Shown here piece after piece: positions 44,901 to 53,759 of a stretch of 64,000 nt of DNA. A program made the position numbers and the translations under genes. Under the pieces are notes generated by a model that saw nothing but the letters and a program-made list of their open reading frames with translations, was not told the DNA's origin and searched no databases. Numbering within the stretch: the stretch's first letter is position 1; the number at the start of each line of letters is the position of its first letter. Origin of the DNA: Mycobacterium conspicuum (GTDB lineage: Bacteria; Actinomycetota; Actinomycetes; Mycobacteriales; Mycobacteriaceae); the NCBI RefSeq assembly GCF_010730195.1, contig NZ_AP022613.1, positions 6,014,001 to 6,078,000 on the forward strand. The letters run 5' to 3'.

Positions 44901-45745
44901 CACATCCTCCTAATCGCCGCGCGGAAGGATTCGTCCTTGAGAAACAACGAGGTGTTGTCGGCACCGAGATGGCTCCACTTGAGGTCCAACCCGCCGTCGA
45001 CAAGCAGCGTCTGGCCGGTGATGTAGCTGGACAGATCCGAGAGCAAAAAGAGGATGGCGCCGGCCTGCTCCTCGGGTCGCCCGCGTCGGCCCATCGCGAT
45101 CGCCTGCCGATCCCGGTCGGGGTCCTCGTCGACGTAGGTGGCCGATGCCGCCGTCTCGGTGACGCCCGGCGCCACGGCGTTCACCCGGATCCCGGCCAGC
45201 GCCAGCTCGAGCGCCATCGTGCGCGTCATCGCGGTGATCGCGGCCTTGGCGGTCCCATAGGCGACGTGAAACGGCGCGGTGTTCATCCCGCTGATCGAGG
45301 AGATCGACACGATCGACCCCGGAAGCCGTTGCGCGACAAGTTCGGCGGCCACGGCGCGGCTCATGAAAAACGCCGTCTCCAGGTTGGCGGTGAAGATGTC
45401 CCGCCAGTCGCCGCGCGTCACGCGGGTGGCCGGCATCCAGGTCGAGGGCGCCGCGCCGCCGGCGACGTTGACCAGACCGTACAAACTGCCGTCGGCGCCG
45501 CGGGCTTGGTCGAGCACGGCGGCGATGCCGTCGTCGGTCGACGCGTCGGCGGCGACGGGCACGACCGCCAGACCCTCGCGGGCCAGCGGGACGACGTGCT
45601 CGTCGAGGTTCTCCTTCGACCTGCTCACCGCGATCACCGTGGCCCCGGCCCGGGCGGCCATCGCCGTCACGGTGGTGCCGATCCCGCCACCGCCGGCACC
45701 GGAAACCACCACGATGCGGCCGTCAAGCCTGAGGTAATCCTGCAT
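44900..45745 (-). CDS. short-chain dehydrogenase, first gene of the minus-strand operon (281 aa)
   Basis: Classical SDR with RIVVVSGAGGGGIGTTVTAM near residues 10-30, NVAGG, SSISG and the catalytic AYGTAKAAITAM near 165, followed by the typical GRRGRPEEQAGAILFLLSDL and TGQTLLVDGGLDL end. The glycine-rich loop is GAGGGGIG, slightly longer than the usual GxxxGIG. It probably oxidises the hydroxyl introduced by the Rieske or LLM oxygenase to the ketone that the BVMO needs (inference). The ATG at 45745 lies only 19 bp from a perfect palindrome in the divergent promoter. Confidence 0.88.
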   Translation of the reverse strand: MQDYLRLDGRIVVVSGAGGGGIGTTVTAMAARAGATVIAVSRSKENLDEHVVPLAREGLAVVPVAADASTDDGIAAVLDQARGADGSLYGLVNVAGGAAPSTWMPATRVTRGDWRDIFTANLETAFFMSRAVAAELVAQRLPGSIVSISSISGMNTAPFHVAYGTAKAAITAMTRTMALELALAGIRVNAVAPGVTETAASATYVDEDPDRDRQAIAMGRRGRPEEQAGAILFLLSDLSSYITGQTLLVDGGLDLKWSHLGADNTSLFLKDESFRAAIRRM

Positions 45746-45764
45746 AACCCGCTTTGGAATCTAG

Positions 45765-45778
45765 ATTGTCCGGACAAT
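45765..45778. promoter_or_regulatory. perfect 14-bp palindrome, candidate GntR (HutC-type) operator
   Basis: ATTGTCCGGACAAT is a perfect inverted repeat in the 152-bp gap between the two divergent operons. It fits the HutC-subfamily pattern GTxxxxAC with symmetric flanks. A TAGATT box on the minus strand (45763-45758), directly beside it and about 12 bp before the SDR start, is a plausible -10, which would make repression by occlusion likely. The regulator encoded at 47532-48284 belongs to the HutC subfamily. Confidence 0.65.
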
Positions 45779-45859
45779 GAATCGTGTTCTGCCGATCGGA
45801 GAATACTATTCCGAAGCACATATGGGCCTGTCAAGGCCGGTTCTCACGCTGGCGAGCCT

Positions 45860-45873
45860 ATTGTCTGGACTAC
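45860..45873. promoter_or_regulatory. second, imperfect copy of the operator
   Basis: ATTGTCTGGACTAC repeats the first ten positions of the palindrome with one change and loses symmetry on the right. It lies 24 bp before the ATG of the SMP-30-like gene, followed by TTGATAAC. A second site at this distance (about 95 bp from the first, roughly nine helical turns) suggests one regulator acts on both divergent promoters. Confidence 0.5.
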
Positions 45874-45897
45874 AACTAGTTGATAACGTCCAGCCAT

Positions 45898-47532
45898 ATG
45901 TCCACCTCAGCGACTGTCTCGGAGTCCCTGCCAGCGCAGCCCTCGCGGTATGGACTGCCCCATCCCACCGAGGTGGCCGAGGGCTGGCGACTCGAGCGGG
46001 TCACCGCCCCGAGTCGGCTGTTCGGCGCCAACGGGTTGCGCACCGGCATGGACGGCCGGATCTACATCGCGCAGGTGACCGGCAGCCAGATCAGCGCGCT
46101 GGATTCGGCCACCGGGCAGGTCGAGGTCGTCAGCGCCAAGGGCGGTGAGATCGTCGCCCCCGACGACGTCGCCTTCGACGCGAGCGGAAACCTGTACGCG
46201 ACCGAGGTCATGGACGGCCGGGTCAGCATGCGCGACCGCGCCGGCCGTACCCGGGTGCTGCGCGACGACGTCCCGTCGGCCAACGGCATCACCGTTCACC
46301 AGGGCCGGTTGTTCATCGGTGAATGCCGCGAGGGCGGGCGCCTGCTCGAGTTCGACCTGGCCGGCGGGCCGCCCCGGGTGCTGCTGGACGGGGTACCGTC
46401 ACCGAACGCGATGGAGGTGGGCCCGGACGGCCTGCTCTATTTCCCGGTGATGGGCGCCAACGAGATCTGGCGCATCGACCTCGACGGCGGCGAGCCCAAG
46501 TGTGTCGCAAAGGATCTCGGCGTGCCCGACTCGGTCAAATTCGATCCGCAGGGCCGCATCGTTTCCACCCAGGTGGCAAGCGGACAGGTGCTGCGCATCG
46601 ATCCGCGCAGCGGCGAACAACAGCTGCTGGCCCAGCTGAACCCGGGGCTGGACAACTGCACCTTCGTCGGCGACCGGGTGCTGGTCTCCAACTTCACCGG
46701 CGAGATCACCGAGATAGCGCCCGACGGCGCGACCCGAACCGTGCTGCCCGGCGGGCTGAATTGGCCGATGGACTTGGCCGTGGGTCACGACGGTCGGCTT
46801 TACATCGCCGACGGCACGTATTTCTACACCGCGCTGCCGGACGGGTCGCTGCAGACGGTGGGGATGCTGTTCAGCCCGGGGTATCCCGGGTTCCTGCGCG
46901 GCGTCGTGTCGAGGGGCCCCGGCGAGTTCGTGGTGACGACCTCGGGCGGTCAGGTCGGCCGATACCGGCCCGCCACCAGCGAAACCGACGTGCTGGCAGA
47001 CGGTTTCGACCAGCTCTACGGTGTCGCGCTCAACGCCGGTGCGGTGGTCTTCGCCGAGCTGGGGACGGGGCGAGTGCTCTCGCTGACGTCGGGCGGGGTC
47101 GAGGTTCTGGCCACCGGCCTGCGTGAGCCGGTCGGTGTCGCGACCGGCCCAGACGGGGCGTGCCTGGTGGCCGAGGCCGGTGCCGGTCGGGTGGTCAAGG
47201 TGAACGGCTCGAAGACCGCCGTGCTGGTCGCCGATCTCGCCCGCCCGCAAGGCATTTGCGTGCGCGATGGTGTGCTCTACGTCGTCGATGCCGGCGCCAA
47301 GCAGTTGATCGCGTTCGACCTCGACACCGGCGTTCGGCGCACCATCGCTTCGGGCCTGCCGGTCGGCCCGCCGCCGGGCGTGGTGGCCAAGCCGCTGAAA
47401 GGAATGCCGCCCTTTTCCGGGCCGCAGGGTCCGTTCGCCGGCATCGCCGCCGCGGCCGACGGGACGCTCTACGTCTCGGCCGACGGTGACGGCAGCGTCC
47501 TGGCGGTGCGCCCGGCACGGGAAAAACCCTGA
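45898..47532 (+). CDS. SMP-30/gluconolactonase-like beta-propeller protein (544 aa)
   Basis: Beta-propeller of repeated DGRIYIAQVTGSQI-type and GPDGLLYFPVMGANEIWRID-type blades over its whole length, in the SMP-30/LRE/gluconolactonase superfamily. Conserved patches include APDDVAFDASGNLYATEVMD, SANGITVHQGRLFIGECREG and LNWPMDLAVGHDGRLYIADG. Length is nearly twice that of a single SMP-30 domain, so two propellers or a larger one are possible. No signal peptide. Superfamily members hydrolyse lactones with a bound divalent cation. Being divergent from a Baeyer-Villiger monooxygenase operon, it is a good candidate for the lactone-opening step. The ATG at 45898 was chosen over a TTG at 45880. Confidence 0.75.
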   Translation: MSTSATVSESLPAQPSRYGLPHPTEVAEGWRLERVTAPSRLFGANGLRTGMDGRIYIAQVTGSQISALDSATGQVEVVSAKGGEIVAPDDVAFDASGNLYATEVMDGRVSMRDRAGRTRVLRDDVPSANGITVHQGRLFIGECREGGRLLEFDLAGGPPRVLLDGVPSPNAMEVGPDGLLYFPVMGANEIWRIDLDGGEPKCVAKDLGVPDSVKFDPQGRIVSTQVASGQVLRIDPRSGEQQLLAQLNPGLDNCTFVGDRVLVSNFTGEITEIAPDGATRTVLPGGLNWPMDLAVGHDGRLYIADGTYFYTALPDGSLQTVGMLFSPGYPGFLRGVVSRGPGEFVVTTSGGQVGRYRPATSETDVLADGFDQLYGVALNAGAVVFAELGTGRVLSLTSGGVEVLATGLREPVGVATGPDGACLVAEAGAGRVVKVNGSKTAVLVADLARPQGICVRDGVLYVVDAGAKQLIAFDLDTGVRRTIASGLPVGPPPGVVAKPLKGMPPFSGPQGPFAGIAAAADGTLYVSADGDGSVLAVRPAREKP

Positions 47533-48284
47533 TGTCGCAAGCCATTTCCAGCGAGCACCGCTACCTGCAGATCGCCCGGACTCTGCGCAAAGAGATCGTC
47601 GACGGGGTGTATCCGGTGGGCTCGCAGCTGCCCACCGAACACCAACTGTGCGAGCGGTTCGCGGTCAGTCGCTACACCGTCCGCGAGGCGCTGCGCCGGC
47701 TGCGCGAGGATAACCTGGTGGCGTCGCGACCGCGTGCGGGCACCCGGGTAGTTCCCCGACCGGCATCGAGTTCCTATGCGCAGGACGCGATGTCGATCGA
47801 CGACCTGCTCGAGTTCGCCGCGGGCGCGCAGCTGAGCATCGAATCCAACGAGATGGTGACCATCGACGACGAACTCACCAGCCGCACCGGACTGGAGCCC
47901 GGCAGTCAGTGGCTTTCGGTGCGCGGATATCGGCAGGCAGACGGCGCACCGGTACCCCTGTGCCGCACCGAGTACTACATCAACCGCACTTTCGCCGCGG
48001 TTGGCAGGCTGCTGCAACGCCACACCGGACCGATCTTTCCGCTGATCGAGGATCTGTTCGGCGTCAGCATCTCCGAGCTGCACCAGGAAATCGCCGCGGT
48101 GCTGCTTTCCGCCGAACTGGCTGACGGCCTCGGCGTCACCCCGGGCACGGCGGCGCTGCAGATGCGGCGCAGCTATAAGACCTCCGACGGCGAGATGGCT
48201 CAGCTGACCATCAACACCCACTTGTCGTCGAACTTCCGCTACGCGATGACCATGCGCCGCGTGACCGGTCAAGCGGCCGGCTGA
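47532..48284 (+). CDS. GntR-family transcriptional regulator, HutC/UTRA subfamily (250 aa)
   Basis: N-terminal winged helix of GntR type (LRKEIVDGVYPVGSQLPTEH, FAVSRYTVREALRRLREDN), then a linker and a C-terminal UTRA ligand domain (GLEPGSQWLSVRGYRQADGA, PLCRTEYYINRTFAAVGRLL). UTRA regulators sense small molecules and usually repress. ATG overlaps the stop of the SMP-30-like gene (TGATG), so regulator and pathway are cotranscribed. The palindrome in the divergent promoter fits its subfamily. The inducer is probably the pathway substrate or its CoA ester (inference). Confidence 0.88.
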   Translation: MSQAISSEHRYLQIARTLRKEIVDGVYPVGSQLPTEHQLCERFAVSRYTVREALRRLREDNLVASRPRAGTRVVPRPASSSYAQDAMSIDDLLEFAAGAQLSIESNEMVTIDDELTSRTGLEPGSQWLSVRGYRQADGAPVPLCRTEYYINRTFAAVGRLLQRHTGPIFPLIEDLFGVSISELHQEIAAVLLSAELADGLGVTPGTAALQMRRSYKTSDGEMAQLTINTHLSSNFRYAMTMRRVTGQAAG

Positions 48285-48285
48285 C

Positions 48286-49905
48286 GTGATCGCCCGAGCC
48301 CGCCAGGACACGGCACACGCGCAGCAGGCGTACGAGCGCGGGCTGTGGGTGCCCAGCACGTTGGCCGATTCGTTGCGCGCGGCCGCCGAGACCACGCCGC
48401 AGCGAACGGTATTGGTCGACAACCACACCCGGCTGGACTGCGCCACCCTCTACACGCAGGCCGTCGGGTTGGGCGTCGCCCTGATGCGGCGCCTGCCGGC
48501 CGGCAGCACCGTGTCGTTCATGCTGCCGAACTGGCATGAGGCCGCCGTCATCTACCTGGGCGCGACGCTGGCCGGGATGGTGGTGAACCCGATCCTGCCG
48601 TCGCTGCGCGACCACGACCTGCGCTTCATCCTCGAAGACGTCGAGACGGCGATGATCTTCGTCCCACACCAATTCGGCGGCCATGACTACGCCGCGATGC
48701 TGCAACGCGTGACCGCCGCGATGAGCCCGGCCCCCGAAGTGGTGGTGCTGCGCGGCGAATCCGCCCCGCACACGCCCTATTCCGCGCTGCTGGGCCAACC
48801 GCCGGAGGCCGCCCGGCTCCCGGCGCTGGATCCCGACGCCGTGCACATGGTCCTCTACACGTCCGGCACCACCGGGCGGGCGAAAGGCGTGCTGCACAGC
48901 CATAATTCGATCCACGCGCTGATCTGCCAGATCCGCGACCAGTGGAACGTCGAGCCGGGCGACACCTTCCTGGTCCCGTCGCCCATCGCCCACATCGGTG
49001 GCTCGATCTACGCCTTCGAATGCCCGCTGCTGCTGGGCACGACCGCGGTGCTGATGGACCGGTGGGATCCGTTGCGGGCGGTGGCGCTGATGGACACCGA
49101 GCGCTGCACCCATATGGCCGGGGCGACACCGTTTCTGCAGCAGCTGCTGTCCGCCGCCGAGGACACCGGCAGTCGCCTGCCCGACCTGAAGGTGTTCATC
49201 TGCGGCGGCGCCTCGGTGTCGCCGTCGCTGATCCGCCGCGCCGCACAATATTTCGCCCGGGCGGTGGTCACCCGCGTGTACGGCTGCACGGAGGTGCCCG
49301 TCGCGACCGTCGGCGCACCCCGGCCGGACGAAGCCGGCCCGGCGGCGGACACCGACGGACGGGCCGGCATCGCCGAAATCGAGGTCGTCGCCCACGAGGG
49401 CGCGCCGGCCGGCGACGGTGAGATCTGTGTGCGCGGCCCGCAGATGCTGCTGGGCTACCGGCATCCCGAAGACGAGGCCGACTCATTCGATGCCGCAGGA
49501 TTTTTCCGCACCGGCGACCTCGGCCGCTGGGTCGACGAGAACTACCTCGTCGTGACCGGCCGCGCCAAGGACGTCATCATCCGCAACGGCGAGAATATCT
49601 CGGCCAAGGAAGTCGAGGACCTGCTCGCCGACCACCCCGGCATCGCCGAAATCGCGGTGGTCGGGCTGCCCGACCCGCGAACCGGAGAACGCGCGTGTGC
49701 CGTGATTGTGCGGGCCGGCGAGGCAGGCGAGGCCGGGCCGGACGTCGCCGACCTGCTCGCACTGTTGCAGAGCAAGGGCGTCGCGAAATTCAAAGCCCCT
49801 GAGCAGGTGGTCATTTGGGATGCGCTGCCCAAGAACGACGCGGGCAAGATCCTCAAACATCGGATCCGGGCCGAGTTGATACAGGCAGGGCCACAGGATG
49901 GATAA
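48286..49905 (+). CDS. acyl-CoA synthetase, FadD/ANL family (539 aa)
   Basis: Adenylating enzyme with VLYTSGTTGRAKGVLHSHNS near residue 191, TRVYGCTEVPV near 330, FFRTGDLGRWVDENYLVVTG near 405, then GRAKDVIIRNGENISAKEVE and the C-terminal Lys in PKNDAGKILKHRI. The sequence type resembles the cyclohexanecarboxylate/short-acid CoA ligases of ring-degradation clusters. The start is GTG at 48286, 1 nt after the GntR stop, and the end overlaps the next SDR by 8 bp. It is the second CoA ligase in the island. Confidence 0.87.
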   Translation: MIARARQDTAHAQQAYERGLWVPSTLADSLRAAAETTPQRTVLVDNHTRLDCATLYTQAVGLGVALMRRLPAGSTVSFMLPNWHEAAVIYLGATLAGMVVNPILPSLRDHDLRFILEDVETAMIFVPHQFGGHDYAAMLQRVTAAMSPAPEVVVLRGESAPHTPYSALLGQPPEAARLPALDPDAVHMVLYTSGTTGRAKGVLHSHNSIHALICQIRDQWNVEPGDTFLVPSPIAHIGGSIYAFECPLLLGTTAVLMDRWDPLRAVALMDTERCTHMAGATPFLQQLLSAAEDTGSRLPDLKVFICGGASVSPSLIRRAAQYFARAVVTRVYGCTEVPVATVGAPRPDEAGPAADTDGRAGIAEIEVVAHEGAPAGDGEICVRGPQMLLGYRHPEDEADSFDAAGFFRTGDLGRWVDENYLVVTGRAKDVIIRNGENISAKEVEDLLADHPGIAEIAVVGLPDPRTGERACAVIVRAGEAGEAGPDVADLLALLQSKGVAKFKAPEQVVIWDALPKNDAGKILKHRIRAELIQAGPQDG

Positions 49906-50680
49906 CATGCAGGTCGCTATCGTCACGGGCGCAACCAGTGGTATCGGTTTGGGCTGCGCGAAGAAGCTCGCCGAGACGGGGATGGCCGTCCTCGGTACCG
50001 GCCGCGACGCGGACCGACTGGCCGAGCTGGAAAAGTCCATCGGCGACCCGGCGCGGGTCGCGACCCTGGCCGTGGACCTGACCCACGACGACGCGCCCCG
50101 GCGCATCGTCGACCTGGCCGTCGATCGGTGGGGCCACGTCGACTTCTTGATCAACAACGCCGGCGTCGGCGGTCCCAAACCGGTGCACGAAACCGACGAC
50201 GAAACACTGGACTACTTCCTGGGATTGATGCTGCGGGCCCCGTTCCGACTGACGCGTGAGGTGCTGCCGCACATGGGGCCGGGCTCGGCGATCATCAACA
50301 TCACCTCGACTTTCGCCGTCGTGGGCGGCATGCGCGGCGGCGCCTACTCGGCGGCCAAAGGCGGGTTGACCGCGCTGACGACCCACATCGCCTGCCAGTA
50401 CGGCGCATCCGGCATCCGCTGCAACGCCGTCGCGCCCGGTGTGACGGTCACGCCGATGGTCGAGAAGCGACTGGAGGACGAGCGGTTCCGCAAGATCAAC
50501 ACCGAGCTGACGCCGCACCAGCGGCTGGGCACCATCGACGACATCGCCAGCACGGTCGCATTCTTGTGCTCACCGGGCGCGAGCTTCATCAATGGCCAGA
50601 CGATCGTCGTCGACGGCGGTTGGAGCTCGACGAAGTACATGTCGGATTTCGCGCTGAACTCGCAATGGATCGCGCGGTGA
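49898..50680 (+). CDS. short-chain dehydrogenase (260 aa)
   Basis: Classical SDR: VAIVTGATSGIGLGCAKKLA at residues 6-25, NNAGVGG near 87, NITSTFA, and the catalytic AYSAAKGGLTALTT near 150, then the usual GTIDDIASTVAFLCSPG and NGQTIVVDGG end. The ATG at 49898 overlaps the FadD tail by 8 bp. A substrate is not predictable. It is the fourth SDR-type dehydrogenase in the 31-56 kb region if the two AcuI/ADH proteins are left aside. Confidence 0.88.
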   Translation: MDNMQVAIVTGATSGIGLGCAKKLAETGMAVLGTGRDADRLAELEKSIGDPARVATLAVDLTHDDAPRRIVDLAVDRWGHVDFLINNAGVGGPKPVHETDDETLDYFLGLMLRAPFRLTREVLPHMGPGSAIINITSTFAVVGGMRGGAYSAAKGGLTALTTHIACQYGASGIRCNAVAPGVTVTPMVEKRLEDERFRKINTELTPHQRLGTIDDIASTVAFLCSPGASFINGQTIVVDGGWSSTKYMSDFALNSQWIAR

Positions 50681-51804
50681 GGGTTTCGCCCGCCGCCTTT
50701 GTGCGCACGACGCTCCCGCTGAACCTGTCGGCCCTGGCTGAGCTCGACACCGGCCGGTACCACTCGATCTGGCTGCCCGATCACATGGTGAGCTTTTGGC
50801 CCGACGCGCTGTGGACACCCGAATTCACCGACCTGGCAACGGCTTCGCCCTCGCCGCACCGCCACCTCGACGGCATGGCGGTCGCCGCTGCGGCCGCCGT
50901 GCTGACCGACACGGTGCCGCTGGCCACCAGTGTCGTGGACACGGTGCGACGGCACCCGGCCTCGCTGGCACAAACCGCGCTGACCATCGACCATCTGTCC
51001 CGGGGGCGATTCATCCTCGGCCTCGGCAGCGGCGAAAGCGAAAACATCGTGCCCTACGGGTTCGACTTCACCCGACCGGTCAGCCGCTTCGAGGAGGCGC
51101 TGCGGGTCATCCGTCTGCTCTGGGACAGCGACGGCCCGGTGGACTTCGACGGCCGGTTCTACCAACTGAAGCGCGCCCGGCTGGACGCCGAGCCCTACGA
51201 CGGCCGCTTCCCGCCGATCTGGATCGGTGCCAGCGGGCCGCGGATGCTCGATATCGTCGGGCGCTACGCCGACGGCTGGTGGCCCGCCGGGGCCTGGACC
51301 CCCGAGCACTACGCCGAGATGCTCGGCACCATAAGGCAATCCGCGGATCGGGCCGGCCGGGACCCGGCGGCGATCACGCCGTGCTATGTCCAGGTGTGTC
51401 TGATCGGCGAGGACTACGACGCCCTCGCGCGGATCGTCGACGCACCCTTGGTGCGCTCCTTCCTGCTGCAGGTTTCGGCGGAAGTGTTGCGCGGGTTCGG
51501 CTTTGACCATCCGATGGGCGAAGACTGGGGCGGTTTTCACGATATCGACCCGACGACGCTGACGCGCGAGCGGATCGTCGACTTCCTGGACCGCGTCGAG
51601 CCCGAAGCGATCCTGGCGGTCGTGCCGCACGGCACGCCGCACCAGGTCGCCCAAATCATCAAGTCGTATGTGGATGCGGGGCTGCGCGTGCCCAAGATCC
51701 TGGATTACGGCGCGATGGCCGGGCTGGAATTCAGCGCGGCATCGGCGGCCAATGTACGCAAGACGGAGGATGAATTGCTTGCTTTGTGTGGAGCTCGGCC
51801 ATGA
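50677..51804 (+). CDS. F420-dependent-type LLM class oxidoreductase (375 aa)
   Basis: Luciferase-like TIM barrel. It has HSIWLPDHMVSFWPDALW near residue 27, then LDHLSRGRFILGLGSGE-type region (TIDHLSRGRFILGLGSGESE near 105), GFDFTRPVSRFEEALRVIRL and IWIGASGPRMLDIVGRYADG. This resembles F420-dependent phthiodiolone ketoreductase and related mycobacterial LLM proteins, which reduce ketones with F420H2. The start is taken as GTG at 50677, giving the GTGA overlap usual here; ATG at 50665 is also possible. In this operon it may reduce or dehydrogenate a cyclic ketone. Confidence 0.82.
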   Translation: MRVSPAAFVRTTLPLNLSALAELDTGRYHSIWLPDHMVSFWPDALWTPEFTDLATASPSPHRHLDGMAVAAAAAVLTDTVPLATSVVDTVRRHPASLAQTALTIDHLSRGRFILGLGSGESENIVPYGFDFTRPVSRFEEALRVIRLLWDSDGPVDFDGRFYQLKRARLDAEPYDGRFPPIWIGASGPRMLDIVGRYADGWWPAGAWTPEHYAEMLGTIRQSADRAGRDPAAITPCYVQVCLIGEDYDALARIVDAPLVRSFLLQVSAEVLRGFGFDHPMGEDWGGFHDIDPTTLTRERIVDFLDRVEPEAILAVVPHGTPHQVAQIIKSYVDAGLRVPKILDYGAMAGLEFSAASAANVRKTEDELLALCGARP

Positions 51805-52970
51805 TCGCGACCCTCGACGCGTCCGCGATGCTCGCTCGTGCGCAGGCCGAGACGGGGCTGGACGACTACGGTGATCCGACGCTGCCGGAGCGGTTCACGT
51901 TGGCCGTCGAGCACCTCAACGGTATCGGCTTGGACGCCAACGGCATTGACCAAGCCCAGGGTGTTTGTCATTGGCTGCTGACGTCGCGGCTGGAGTTCAT
52001 CGAGGACCGCCGCCGCTATCCGATCGCCGCCGAGGTGATCGACCGGCCGATGTTCGTCACCGGCGAACCGCGCTCGGGCACCACGCTGATGCACGCGCTG
52101 ATGGCGGTGGACCCGGACGCGCGCGCGCTGCGATTCTGGGAAGTGATGTACCCGTCGCCGCCCCCCGCCGTCGGTGGGCCGGACGATCCGCGCCGGGCCC
52201 GCGCCGACGCCGACTGGCGCGAGATCAACGCGAAGATGCCCAAATGGCTGCTGAGCCATCCGTACAACGACATGCTCGGCGACGGCCTGCCCGAGGACGA
52301 GCGGACCTGGGCCTTCGACTTTCGCGTGATGACCCCGACGGCATGGTGGCGGGTTCCGATGCAGACGCTGGTGGGCGGGTTGCCGACGGATGCCGCCGCG
52401 CAATACCGTCTGCACAGGGCGATGCTGCAACAGTGCCAGTACGACCGGCCCCGGAAATACTGGGTGCTGAAGGGATTTCACGGATTCCGCCTGCAGGAGT
52501 TCTTCGACTGCTATCCCGACGCGAATCTGCTGTGGTTGCATCGCGACCCGGTTCAGGTCGCGGCGTCGCGCACGATGATGATGGCGGACATCCTCGACGG
52601 TATCGTCGGGCCGATCGACCTCGCGGTCGAGGCGAAAAAGCACCTCGAGATGACCCGCGCCAGCATTGCCAACACCATGACCAACCCACTCGTGGACGAC
52701 CCACGGATCCTGCACATCCCTTATACCGAGTTCATCGCCGACCCGGTCGCGACCGTGGGCCGCTATTACGCGTTTTGCGGTCGAACCCTCACCAGCCAGG
52801 CCGAGAGGGCGATGCGTGATTACCTGGCCTACAACCGCGGCGACCGCTACGGGAAGTTCCGATACTCCACCAGCCTGCTGACCGATATCGGGGAGAACCT
52901 CGACGATCTGCACGCGGAATTCGCGCCGTTCCGGGAGCGGTTCGGAGTCAGCATCGAACAGCGCGACTGA
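51801..52970 (+). CDS. sulfotransferase family protein (389 aa)
   Basis: Sulfotransferase-fold protein with the 5'-phosphosulfate loop MFVTGEPRSGTTLMHALMAV near residue 88 and the 3'-phosphate region LLWLHRDPVQVAASRTMMMA near 250. The later HIPYTEFIADPVATVGRYYA segment is common in this group. The helical N-terminus of about 70 residues (ARAQAETGLDDYGDPTLPER) is typical of the mycobacterial Stf-type subgroup. It would transfer sulfate from PAPS to an alcohol. The ATGA overlap with the LLM gene places it firmly in the operon, although a sulfotransferase is unusual in a catabolic unit. Confidence 0.82.
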   Translation: MIATLDASAMLARAQAETGLDDYGDPTLPERFTLAVEHLNGIGLDANGIDQAQGVCHWLLTSRLEFIEDRRRYPIAAEVIDRPMFVTGEPRSGTTLMHALMAVDPDARALRFWEVMYPSPPPAVGGPDDPRRARADADWREINAKMPKWLLSHPYNDMLGDGLPEDERTWAFDFRVMTPTAWWRVPMQTLVGGLPTDAAAQYRLHRAMLQQCQYDRPRKYWVLKGFHGFRLQEFFDCYPDANLLWLHRDPVQVAASRTMMMADILDGIVGPIDLAVEAKKHLEMTRASIANTMTNPLVDDPRILHIPYTEFIADPVATVGRYYAFCGRTLTSQAERAMRDYLAYNRGDRYGKFRYSTSLLTDIGENLDDLHAEFAPFRERFGVSIEQRD

Positions 52971-52972
52971 CG

Positions 52973-53743
52973 ATGCCCACGCACGACCGCCTGTCGGTCC
53001 ACAACGTGACGTTCCTCGGGGCGGATCACGCTGAGTTGCAACGCAATTGGACAACGCTTGGCCTGCGACACCTGAGCGTCCTGGACAGCCAACTTCTCGA
53101 TCCCGCCTTCGCGGCAATCATTCGCGCCGAGGGGTACGCGGTCGAGGCGGTCTACCACCTGTTCGGCGGCGCCGCGGAGCTGTCCCGGCTGATCGACGCC
53201 GCCGCGGCCACCGGCGCGCGGTGCATCTACATGCTGACCGGCGGCCGAAACGGACTCGGCTGGGAACAGGCCGCCGAGCGGTTTTGCCGGGCGATCGAGC
53301 CGTGCGTGCGACAGGCCGAGCGGGCCGGCGTGAGCCTGGCGATCGAGAACGCGTCCAGCCTCTACGCCGACATCCATCTCGCGCACAGCCTGCGTGACAC
53401 CATCACGCTGGCCGAGCTGGCCGGCATCGGCGTCTGCATCGACCTGTTTCACTGCTGGGCCGAAGCCGATCTCGCGGGTCTGCTCACCCGCGCGCTGCCG
53501 CGGACACAGCTGATCCAGTTGAGTGATTACGTGCTGGGGGATCGGGCGCTGCCGGCGCGCGCGGTGCCCGGCGACGGCGCGATCCCGATCGAACCCTTCG
53601 TGGCTGCGGCGTTGGCCGGCGGCTACCGGTTCGGCTTCGACCTGGAATTGCTCGGGCCGCGGATCGATGCCGAGGGCAGGTTGGCGGCCGCGGGCCGGGC
53701 CTGCGCGGTGGTGAGCGCGATGCTCGACGGGCTCGACGACTGA
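52973..53743 (+). CDS. sugar phosphate isomerase/epimerase-type TIM barrel (256 aa)
   Basis: Xylose-isomerase-like (AP endonuclease 2) barrel. Putative metal ligands are the Glu in VSLAIENASSLYADIHLAHS near residue 125, the Asp/His in GIGVCIDLFHCWAEADL near 160, and the late Glu in FGFDLELLGP near 225. Family members isomerise or epimerise sugars, inositols and other hydroxy-keto compounds. The ATG is 2 nt after the sulfotransferase stop. Substrate unknown; a hydroxy-ketone tautomerisation of a ring intermediate is possible. Confidence 0.75.
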   Translation: MPTHDRLSVHNVTFLGADHAELQRNWTTLGLRHLSVLDSQLLDPAFAAIIRAEGYAVEAVYHLFGGAAELSRLIDAAAATGARCIYMLTGGRNGLGWEQAAERFCRAIEPCVRQAERAGVSLAIENASSLYADIHLAHSLRDTITLAELAGIGVCIDLFHCWAEADLAGLLTRALPRTQLIQLSDYVLGDRALPARAVPGDGAIPIEPFVAAALAGGYRFGFDLELLGPRIDAEGRLAAAGRACAVVSAMLDGLDD

Positions 53744-53759
53744 GAAGGGAGGGACCACA

